From contig NC_059477.1 in assembly GCF_018139145.2 (NCBI RefSeq), positions 12,262,022 through 12,326,021 on the forward strand: DNA of 64,000 nucleotides. Direction: 5' to 3'. Of this stretch, positions 28,106 to 40,200 are shown piece by piece (the stretch's first letter is position 1; the number at the start of each line of letters is the position of its first letter). The notes under the pieces are model-generated. The model saw only the letters and a program-made list of their open reading frames with translations, searched no databases and had not been told where the DNA came from. The stretch comes from Gymnogyps californianus (lineage: Eukaryota; Chordata; Aves; Accipitriformes; Cathartidae). Made by a program: the position numbers and the translations under genes.

Positions 28106-28263
28106 ATTTAGCAATTTGTAAATAGCAAGCATTGCAATGAAACAACTGACCCCAAGTTTCACAACAGGCAGCTGCTAGCTGGTATGTTGATGATGGATCT
28201 CAGCCACATGGGAAGGACTGGACAAGAAAATCAGTACAGGTAGACTAGAGCTGCCCAAATGGC

Positions 28264-28287
28264 TTAATAGTGAATGCTCCATAGTGT
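28264..28287 (-). CDS. BOLL: BOLL coding exon 11 (stop codon)
   Basis: Phase 0 acceptor with a long pyrimidine tract (TTTACTTGACAG), then TLWSIHY and TAA at 28264-28266. The same WSIHY terminus occurs in mammals, so the call is good despite only 24 coding bases. The 3'UTR follows at lower coordinates. Confidence 0.9.
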   Translation of the reverse strand, partial: TLWSIHY

Positions 28288-31200
28288 CTGTCAAGTAAAG
28301 AGAGAAAGAACATACAGATCAGAGAAAGCAAAAGAAAAAACCCACTAAACTGAAATGAGAATAAACTCTTAGAATAGAACAAGAAGAGATTGTAAAGAGA
28401 ACACAGAATGAAACAATGCGAGAAAAAGCATGCCATCTGCACCTTTTGACGTTAATATAAAATTAACAAATGTGGTATTGGTGGAGTTTAAAACACCCCT
28501 TTTACAGGCAACAGACCTTGCTACAGCTGGTGATAAGCCTCTTGTTAATCATATATGATGACAACTAGAAGTTTAGATTCATGTTTCTGAGACTAAGGTA
28601 ATTTTAAACCAAAAGTTTATTCTCTCTCTCGATTTCACTGCATGTATAAATGAAAAAAATACTTACCTATACAGAAAACATGTTGTAAGATTTAATTTTT
28701 TTTGTTCCAGATGGAATATCATAGAATAGCATACAGTACTAGTATAAAATTACTATACTTTTCCCAAAATGATTACACCAAGACTTCCTCTTATAAAAAA
28801 CAGGACTGATGTATACATACATGCATGTGTATATATACAAACTTGTATAAGCACATGTATATTTATGTGTATTATACACACAGAACACAAATTTTACCTT
28901 ATTACTCTTAACTGCAGAGAAAAATGGAGTGCTCTAAGTTCAGTTAAATTTACAGAACATTCACTACCAAAAGGCCAAGGTGTTAGCATCATGCACCATT
29001 ACACTCTGAATGCAGATATACATGAACTATATTACAAATGAGTACCCTAAATTCTGTTTTGACATAGGAAGATCCTCCTCTGCCTTTTCAGTTAGAGGCA
29101 ACATAATTACTGCCACTATACTGTAGACTGGAAATGCTCAAGTAAAAAAATCTTTGACCTTTCTAAAAAGCATTTTCTTATAGTAAGTAGAAAATTCAAT
29201 TTTAAAGCTATCAAAAAAGATTGTGGGGAATAGAGAACAAAGTAATGACAAAACCCAAACACACAAACAAATCTGAAAATCAGGATACATTTCTATCATT
29301 GATAGGGTCTTGTGGTTAGAGAACTCAGTTAACTGGGTTTTCAGAAAAAAACATAACAATACATACTACCTTTGTACTCTTCTGTGCCTTTCCAGAACAT
29401 TTTCTGAACAAAAGGGTAAGCTTAAAAGAAGTACTATAGCTCAGCACTCCAATCCAGTGTATAACACTTTTAGGTTCCGAGAACTGGATTAAGGAAGATT
29501 TAGCTGACTTTGTCAGCTAAAACTAGTCTATTGTAGGGACAGGAGTGAAGAGTTTAGATAATGTAAGACTGATTTTTTTTTTTTTTGCCTCCTGAAGCTA
29601 AGTGTCCAAGCCCAAATAAAAGAGAACACCTCCTCCTCTCCCCCAAGGACCTAAAAAATCTTCTATAGGAAAAGACACTGTATGATCCCATACTGTTAAT
29701 GTCAGCCAAAACATTCTGTTGGATACAGACCATGGGAATAGCAAAAACTCTGACAGACTAGAATCATGCTTACCCCCTAACAGGTATACTGCAGCTGGAA
29801 AAAATAACAGAGAAGAATAAAAAAACCCAAAAGCGTGAAACAAAACAACAAACCCCACCCACCTACTCACCTCCATGTGCCAGAACTTTTTACACCTTCG
29901 CTCAGTTTATGTAGACTGCAACTGTGTTGCTCAGCTCCCCAGGCCTCACCGGTCTGCCTCATACACACACACCATCCAATGAACATTTACCATGCAGTGC
30001 CTCAAAACTCAAGATAATAATCCAGCAAAACAAAAATTTAACTCACAAGTACTTCTCCCAGGTCTGAAACCAGAGAACATGAATTTCAATCTTCCCTCAA
30101 GTTTCTGCTGTTACTGTAGACTACACAGATCTTACTACCAAACACAATCTCATACATGTCCTCTAGGAGCATCCAAACATTAATCTCCATATTAAAGGAT
30201 TATTTAGGATCTGAAACACTGCATAATATCCAGTATAGATGAAAAAAACCTCACGCTTCCTAAAAAAAAGTGTCACCTAACAGCCTTTGAGAATCAATGT
30301 TAACCTTATCCATTTGCATAGATGTGAAGATGAAATCAATTCCAAATACTCATGAACAAAACAAGCTATAATCCCCAAAAGAAAAAACCTTCAAGTAAAT
30401 ACAAAGGATCATTAGCAAACACATGATCAAGGGGAAGGGATTAGTATTTGATTCAAACCTGACCTTAAATACCAAATTTGGATCTAAAAAATAAATTATA
30501 GTTGGAAATTGGAGAATATTTTCTTCTAATTTTCATTTAAGACTATTACAAATTCCGTACTAAAAGTGACATTAACAAAATTCTATTTAAGTGGTAGAAT
30601 AGAGAGGATGAAAAATAAATTAGAGAATTGCCAGAACTGAAGCCTCCTTTGTTAGCTGCTACATGGTTTACATGATTAATGAACTGAGTTCTCTTTTTAT
30701 ACATCCACAACAGCAATGGAAACACTAGCTTAGAAATTTGTGATTTTCTTCTTCAATAAAGATTTCATCCATTTTGTTTGCTCACCCTTGTGACTTCATT
30801 AAAGTATAACTGCAATGCAAACTCTGTTTTGAGCTGCATTTGAAAGCTGTAAGAAGTCTACAACTGCCAAAAATATATGGATACTGGCTGTATCCATCCT
30901 ACTCTCACCATATGACTTCCAGCTCCTAGTATGAAGCATACATTTATTCCTAATGTGGTGGAGGCAATCAGCAGATTACCTTCAAGGTAAGGTCACTACT
31001 TTAAGCATCTGCTCTCTCTTACATGGCCACTACTTGGCAATTTTCAAGGAGCAGATACATTTGTTGGGATACTTTAACAAGACTACAGTCAGCAGGCATT
31101 ATTTTTATGCAGCTGGGGAGCAGGTGGTACTGACACAACCACTTGCTTAATACATAGCAGTCTGCTGTCAACATTTGCTCTTTTTTTTTTTTTTTCAATC

Positions 31201-34200
31201 ATTGTTGAGTGCTCAGCCACAGGGATAGACACAATACAAGCTGATCATATTCATTACACATGGAATATATTCAAAACTTTAAGTGGGTATGTGAAAAGGT
31301 AAGGTGAAATGTGAAAAGGAAGAATTATATTCTGGAACTACTTACTACTAAACGAAGCTAACTAAATAAAAATTAAAACCTGTCAAAAAACTATTTGGCA
31401 TCATCTTGTAATGAATAAAATTATCAGAATTCAGTAAGTCTTTGTAAGGGTTTAACTGTATCTGTGAATCTACCTGAGACCTGAACAGAGCAGTGTTTCA
31501 GTTATGGGTAACGACTTCTGAGAAAATGGAGAAGAATGAGCAAGATATGCAGTGAAGGAACAGACAAGATTAGCAATTTCATGCTCAGTTTCCTCAAGTT
31601 TAAACCTGCATTGTTAACACAAGTCTTACTTCCTCTATCCTATCCCAAACTTCTTGTATAGGTACAAGAGTTTGTGCCATTGCTTGACAAACCAGTCTGA
31701 GGAACTGATCCAAGTTTAAGTTAGCTCTTTTTGGGTGGTGGGAGTGGGGCTTCATGTTTAACTACATCAGTTCCTTGATTTGGTTTACCAGATTGCCTCA
31801 CAAAAACCTCTTCCAGCACAGGAAACGGGTGGTGTGGAAAATGGAATGAATTGCTGGGTTATGCCAGCTTAGGTTGGATGTGCAATCACTTCTGAAGCTA
31901 TTGAATAAACATAGAAAATATTGTATCAGGAGATAAATAAGAGTCTGAATTTGGAGCTCATTTCCTGTGCCACAGTAACCAAACATGGTTTTACCATGCA
32001 TGCACATATTCTACTGTAATACATTATCACTTTTCACAGAGTAAACTACTTTGCCTTTGCTATAAGATAAAGCATGGTATTGTGGCAATTACTGTAGAAG
32101 AGGAAGAGCTATCGTGCTCTAGATCTACCTTGTAACTTACTTCACACTATCTTGTTCGTATAGCCTTGGCCCTAGGAAAGATAATAAAAGTCAAGTTTCA
32201 AGGTGAAAAAGCTTGTTTATTTAATACAGTAAGTATGCACTTGTTTTTGATTGAGACTACTATTGCCATTTTTTTTTTCAAGTGTTTTCACACACTGTTA
32301 GAAAATGGAATATAAACTGGATATTATGATGACTGTGTTACACCAACTCCCTTTTAAGTATTTCTTAAAAATATGAATCACTCAGGATTAGTGTTCTCAA
32401 ATTCATATTCAGCTTCTCTTTTTTTAATTGGAGTACTTGCATTTTATTCCAAGACAACACTTAATGTTACAGCCCCCTCTACCGGAAATACTTAGTAGAT
32501 ATTGTTACACAATAGTCTGGAAGAGAGATTCTTTTCTTAAAAGAAACGTAAAATAAATGAAAAAAAAACATATAAAAGCCTGTAACATGGCTTTGATTCA
32601 TTCATATTTAGTTTGTAGTTGAGTAAGCATCTTTCACAGAAGAGTAAGTGCTTTAATATCAAGTAGAACTACTGACACCTTTAGTCCTTTGTTATCAGGC
32701 AAATCTAGGCTAAATCTAGTTTAGATATTATTTCATATGTTGTGTTAACAACCTTATTAATTTAGGCAAAAGGACCTTAAACTGGGACCCAAAAACCCCC
32801 AACAACTTGCATCAGGTGACACAGAAGAATCACATTTTAGAATGGCCAGAAAAAACACTTAGAAATCAAAACCGCACAGAAAGACACCCACAGGTGGCCA
32901 ACCAGGACAGTTTTTCATGCTCTGTGTTCCAAAACTCCACCTTGCCACAACACAAGGTCCTTATCCAAGGCTGCAAGTAATGAACTCAACTTCAAGATCC
33001 AGAGACGGAGGCAAGGATTTGTAACCATCATTTCAAAGAACTGAACGAGGTGGGTATTCTCTCAAAATACATTTTTCATTTGCAGTTTTCTTTGTATCTC
33101 AAGTTTTAAATAACTAGTCATGGTTTTTTTTTCCAGTTCCCCCAAATAGGTCCAAAATAAGTAATACCTATGTCCTTTGTAACAAAGCCTCAAGTGAAGA
33201 AAAAAATCTCAGTTTCTCTGCAATGTTTCTGTTTTCCTTGTTTATTAATTCATTAATAAAAGACACTCATCCTTGCTCCTCTTCTCTTACTGTCCCCCTT
33301 CAAGAAAGGGGACAGTAATACTACCATGGTTGCTTTAACTATCTTAGTTTGATACTCACAGGTGCAGGCATGGCTATGGCACTCTGGGCATAAGGCTGGT
33401 GATGTGGTGCTTGAACTCCATGATCAGAATACAGCTGGTATACAAAAAATGAAAATATAAAAAATGAGCAGAAAAGCTTGTTTGATAATTTTATGTTTTT
33501 GCAAACCTTTCACATGAATTTAGATTCCTTAAAACTTCAAATTGTGGACTATGTTTATCTAAACTACTGACTCTTTAAAAAACAAAGTTTTAATATTTAA
33601 ATCTGTTTTCCCCATCATACCAAAGTTTGGTAGATTTAGTTTATCTAGACCAGTGTCAAAAAGCAGTTTCCTTGACAGAAGTAGCACACTTGTCTACTAC
33701 AAATTCATTTCACTCAGCTCTAATTTGAACAGTGTTTACATGTGTAGATTAGCATATTGAAATGTAATTCCCAGCATTATCACACTTACAAGATATTTAC
33801 ATACAAATACTACACAGGCTTTTCTTTGAATTTTACACCATCTTCTGAATTTCCACATATTGCTTCCTTTAACATCAACAAATTATGTACCTATGAACCA
33901 AGAGCATGTTACATCCAAATATTCCTTAACTAATTTCATGTTTTTTCTTAGTGCTCACAGATTTCAAATTTCTCTGTATAAGCTGATATCTGATTTATGA
34001 AATACAAAAGGTAAAATAATAACATTGATAATAAGATTTATGATTATACAATAAATACTGATATTTATGCACTTAAAGAAAAACCCCAACAACCAAAGTC
34101 TTGTATTATTCAATATTTGTAGGGAAATTAAATTACTTAGGTATGCCAGGATTTCCCACTTGTTTGAAATACCAGTTTTGGAACTTCTCTTGTAGCAATG

Positions 34201-37200
34201 AAATACTCTTCAACTTTTGTAAAAATACTTGATTACTGTCCTAATTTACCATTTATTTTGGCATCCCTGTTAATGAGGAATGAATTGTCAAAGAGGAAGA
34301 GTACCAATTAACCATAATACACTTCCAATTTTATAGTAAGTTTTTCTGTAGCCATTTACTGTCATTTTTAATATCCCATTATAAAGAAATGGCCTTATTG
34401 TACATTAAGAATCTCTTAAGAAACATTAGAAATGCTATTGACATAGAAGCAAAAAAAGGTAAACAAAAGAATTATTTAGTCATTCAACTACTCTTAATTC
34501 ATTCTGATCTTCAGAATATTTAGAAACGAGCTTCTGCTCACACAGAAAAAGAATTACTTCAGGAAACTGTTATGGCTTGGGTAGACTAATCCAGCATTCT
34601 GAAGAGTCTGACTCCCATTTTATTTAAATGTTATTTTCAAACAAAACAAATTGACTAGTCTTTACACTGCTGTCTGTCATACACTTGTGACCCTCTGTCC
34701 TGGTTTCGGCTGCAACAGAGTTAACTTTCTTTTTTACTAGCTGGTACAGTGCTGTGTTTTGGATTTAGTGTGAGAATGATGTTGATAACACTCTGATGTT
34801 TTAGTTGTTGCTAAGTAGCGCTTATCTTAAGCCAAGGACTTTTCAGTTTCCCATGCTCTGCCAGCAAGCAGGTGTGCAAGAAGCTGGGAGGGAGCAGAGC
34901 CGGGGCAGCTGACCTGAACTAGCCAAAGGGGCATTCCATACCATGGAACGTCATGCCCAGTGTATAAACAGGGGGGAGTTGGCTGGGAAGTGCGGATCGT
35001 GGCTCGGGAACTAACTGGGCATCGGTTAGCAGGTGGTGAGCAATTGCATTGTGCATCACTTTTTTTTCCTTCCCCCCCTTCCTTTTTTGTTATATTCCTT
35101 TTCATTACTATTATTATTATATTTCATTATTACTACTGTTAGTATTATATTTTACTTTAGTTATTAAACTGTTCTTATCTCAAACCCATGAGTTTTACCT
35201 TTTTTTTTCCTCTTTTCCTCCTCCTCACCCCACTGGGAGGGGGAAAGGGGAAGTTACTGACTGGGGTTAAACCACGACACCCTCTAAAATATTTCAGAGT
35301 CAAAGCATCCTCCTAGAAAACTGGGAGAGATACTCTAACTTGAGGACCACTGAAACGATTTAACAGCAGCAGCATGGGTGTAGGTTAAGTACAGCAAACA
35401 GTTGACATAAGTGCTTGGAACTGCCTGTGCTTAAACCAAAAGATTATGTTTTTCAGTTGCAGATAAACACTTCAATTGTAAGTAAACTCTTTTATAAAGA
35501 TACCTCAGGAACTGCAGCTTCCACTAGGAGAGGTGGAGGTATACATCCGCTTTCCTGAGTAACCCCTATTGGCTGATAAATAACTTCAGATGGTTGCAGA
35601 TACAAGAATGAAGGTGAAGAGGCAGGAGACTGAAATAAAACACATTATTTTCATAAATTATATGATTTATGCACTATAAATACCAAAGCTTATTTTACAG
35701 TCTTCTTTGCTACATATAAATGAAGATAAAGCTTTAAAAGAAAGTGTCAAATTCATCCTTGATAACCTAAAGAAACTAAGTGAGGGGTAAGTGGGTAGAA
35801 AGGTTAGGTAATAGGATAAAACAAAGATGTCCTTTAATCGCTTTTATATATTTTTCAGATTTTATTTACATTTTGGAGAGCATTGTTAGAGAAATCCCAA
35901 AATTTATAAAATTGACACTTACTCTCAAGATCACAGAAATAAGAGTTTAATTCTCTTGCAAAAATGTTACATTAAAAAACCAAGTATTTTTTTTTTTTTT
36001 AATTAAACCCACAGTATTTCTGTAATTCAGTACCCAGATTTCAAAGCAGCAGACTGACATCTACTAATAGAGTGGAACTGACCATAAGTGGACAAGGCTG
36101 GCTGCTACTAAAGTAATGAGGATGCATTGTAACAGTTCAAGCTTAAGAGACTTGGTCCTCCTTTCAGCTTCAAATTCAAGTTCCTTGAGTGTCAAGATTT
36201 CTGTATTAAGCTCCTCTGCTACAGAGATCACAAAACCGACCGTCTCCCCCGAAAATTACCAAGTTAGCAATTTCAAGTTCTTCCTCCTGTTTCAGGGGTC
36301 TGGGTCTAATTTCACCATACTTGTGTGTCTACGTGCTTCTGCTAGCAGTGCTCCAACGAAACATCACAGTTAGTATCAGTTAATGAGCTAGTTAATACTC
36401 ATTTCTCCTATCAGGCAAAATATGGCAGTTTTTACCTGCTTCTGAGAACTTATTAGATTATTTAATACAAACTTTTTGCCAGAGGGAAAGGGGAGGGGAA
36501 GATGCTTTCTTTACATCAGATTTGTATTTGATGTTTCAATCAATGCTATTATATGCCTTCTATTCTATCAGCAAGCATTGTAAATGCATTGCTAAAATAC
36601 AGCAATTAATACTTATTTCAACAGTGTTGTCAATAGTGGGAAATGTCACTTAGATAAGCGCACCGTACCTTTAAACTAGATGCAAACTAATAGCAAAATG
36701 CTGCAACTATGAACTGTATTTACCTGTGGAACAGACCACTGCCACTGACTTGGAAGACACTGTGTTGGTGCCTAAATTCAAACAAAAAAGATATTACTTA
36801 TGTGATTAAGAACATATGCATACACATACTAGAATTCCCAACATACTAGAATCAAAGCCATCTCAAATCTATAATCAATTCTTAATTGAAAAGAAGAAAT
36901 ATGATTTTCATTAAGCCCCCAAATAATTCAGGAACATAGTTTTGTCTACTTCCACTCAGCCTCTGACTTGGGCATTTCATAAGCTTCTAAAATAGTGAAG
37001 CATCTAAGAAGCGTGCCTAATTAGGAAACCAGAAGATACAAAACACAGTTAACTTTCCAAAACACATTAAACACACAGACGTACTGCATAAATCCAGTAG
37101 CAGGCCACCAAGATGGTTAGGGGACTGGAGAACAGATATATCAGGATGCTGAGAGAATTGGGTTTGTTCAGCCTTGAGAAGGATAAAAAGTGGGAGGGGA

Positions 37201-40200
37201 TAATTATTGCTGGCTACAACTACCGGGGGGGGGCATAAACATGACTGAGCCAGATTCTCATGAGAGGTGTTCAGAGCACAGGAGTCAACGGACACAGGCT
37301 TGAACACTGAAAGTTTTAACTAGTTATAAGGAAAAAAGTCTTTTACCACGAGAAGGGTCAAGTATTGGAAAAGGCTGTCCAGAAAGGTTGTAGAATCTCT
37401 ATCACTGGATGTATTTAAAATTCAACTGGACAAGTTCCCAAGAAACCTGATCTAACCAGCCCTGCTTTGAGCAGGAGTTTGGCTTAAATGATAAAAGTTA
37501 AGGATGGTACTAAGCCAGTTGTCTAGCAACATCAAAAAATTTATTACATTTCCATGTAGTTACATAGGCAGAATAAATTGTATTCTAGTGAAAAGAAAGC
37601 CTTCAATCAAATTAAAATCTGTTTCATATGACTATTTTGAACAGTCTTTTTATCTCCTAAGAATAAACAGACCTGAGACAGTGCTGCAAATAAAACTGCA
37701 TGGCTGGAAGCAATACTGATCGTCTGAAACCCATTTTCAAAAAGATACCTGATAATGGTATGTAGGAGACTGATAAACTGGTTGAGCTACCATCATAGGT
37801 GAACTGGAAACAGAGCGCGACTGAAAAAGAAAAAAAGTTACAAGTCTTAATGCAGCATTTTCATAAATTGTCACTTATTAAGAACAGTTCTGGAGTACTA
37901 TAATGCTGAACCACCTTCCCTCCCTTTTGAAAATGGATTTACCAAGTTTTAACTTACACTTAAGAGTCTTCAAAACCACTGTTTCTAAGTCCCTACATTA
38001 GAGATCAAACAAAAGCCTTTGGCATATTTACTTAGTTCTTTCCAGAAAGCACTAGGCCATCACTATCTAGAGATGCTAAGGCCATGCACTACCCTGACCA
38101 CAGGCAGATTTTTTGTAAACACTTAGGGCAATCTAAGTTGTCACTGATGTATTCCTACCCTCTCCACAGCTCCAACCCAATATTCCCTTCTCCATTCCCT
38201 ACCTCACACCAGCCCCAGCATTCATCTGATTTGACAGCGAGCCAGTTTAGGGAGCTAAACCAGCTAGAAACCTGCCTGGGTTCTAGGGGGCCCAGTTTAG
38301 GGTCAGAAAAACACCAGTGAAAAGAAAGGCATGCAGAAATACATGGCCATGTGTCCTGGTTTCGGCTAGGACAGAGTTAACTCTCTTCTTAGTACCTGGT
38401 ACAGTGCTGTGTTTTGGATTTAGTGTGAGAATAATGCTGATAACACTCTGATGAGTTTTACTTCCCCCCCCCCCCCCCTTTCCTCCTCCCCACCCCACTG
38501 GGAGGGGGAAGCGGCTGCGTGGTGCTTAGTTGCTGGCTGGGGTTAAACCACACCACCATGGTAGAGGACAACAAAGCACTGTGAATCTCTAGTTCTGATC
38601 AGTTAAAGCCAGTGTGTGCAACTCCCATGTCAAGAAATCCCCTTATTCCTGCAAATATTTAGGAAGGAACAGCTACAAAACTACTTTAATTCATTCTACG
38701 CTATATGAAAATGCAGAATGCAAAATGGAAAAAAAAAAAAAAGAGACCCAATCTACACTGTTACACCTGCACAATACACACCAAAAAGTATTAATATCTT
38801 TAATTTGATTAATGTTTTCTGTAACATCAAATTTGCAGGTTTTTCCTTAACTTCTTTATATAGGTACCTTCCTAACAGTGAAAACTAAGAATATGTAAAT
38901 AACTGAAGCTGAAAGAGGGAGCACTATTTGTAACTGGAAAGATTGAGCGCCATTTGTTTGAAACACAGTGGATCTGAGTCAGGGCACCAGAACCAAAGTT
39001 CTAGTACTGAACACAAAAAAAAAAAAAAAAATACTGTTTTTTCCAACAGGTAGGATTTCAGCAAGTTCTCTAGAACTATAGAGCATGAACTTCAAAAAGG
39101 CTTTCTGAAATATGTGAACAGGTGTTTATGCTTATCCTCTAAAGCTGAGGAGGCACTATGAAGGCACTACATCACGCCTGTTAGAAGAGCAAACATCTTA
39201 GAAGTTAAGAGAAGTGATTAAAACAGAGGTTAAATACTGAGAAAAAGATTCTACAGTGCCAAAATAAAGAACGTAAAAGAATCTATTACTGCCCTCATCT
39301 CTGTTTTGGGAAACTTTGTTTTTATTTATTAGTAATTCTTCTATTGAGTTTTTCCCCCAACATGTGAAGGGATTTTCCACTCATACATAGAGATGGTATG
39401 TACAGCCTCTGTGAATGCTGCTTTTACAGAAATTAGTAAGGATGCATTCCCTATATAGGTCCTGTGCCTTATGCAGACCCCATGTCTTGCAATCCTTCCC
39501 CCTTGTAAAAAAACCTGAAGTGATTGACAACTCCTTCCTGTACTTCCCAAGAAATTCTGTCCAAGTTCCCCAAGCCAAACAATTAATTTATTGAATTACC
39601 TTCCTCCTAAAACAAGCAGTATTCTTGAAAAGAGTATGTGAATGACTATAAAATTACCCAATTTCACTTTTGCTTTGTTGATCTAGCATTATGTTCTCTT
39701 TTCATCCTCAGCATGCTAGTTTGCAGCCAAGAACACCTCACTCATGAAGGAATAAATGGAGCCAATCAAGGGTCATAAGCACCAACAACTCCTTAGTAAA
39801 ACAAAACTTCTCCTGGAGTAGGGCCCACACTGATTCTGAACTATCCTGTCCAACAGGTTACATCAAAGCAAAAGTCCCCTGCAGAAGAACAATAAACTTA
39901 AGTAATATTTAAAAAACCCACAAAATAAACAGACTAATATAAGGAAGCCATTTAAACTTCAAACATGAGGCATAGCCAAAGAAACTGGAAGCAGGAGGGA
40001 CTTGAAAACACTGCACTCATCCTGGTCCATAGAAAAGTATATATACAAAAATAAATTACTTACTGGCCACGGCTGTGGAACAGAAGCAACTTCAGACGTA
40101 TGAAAATAAGCCACTCCATTATGGTAAATATAAGGATATCCACTTGAAGTAGTTAAGTACATCGTACCAGCTTCTGGTATTACACTAGAACCTGGAATTA

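Noticed and set aside
28660..28700. Minus-strand GTAAGTA donor in BOLL intron 10, checked as a microexon for the missing VMQPEPIK
   Set aside because: The sequence before the donor does not encode anything like that peptide and lacks a good acceptor.
35100..35150. ATT-rich microsatellite-like stretch
   Set aside because: It is part of the LTR itself, not an independent repeat.
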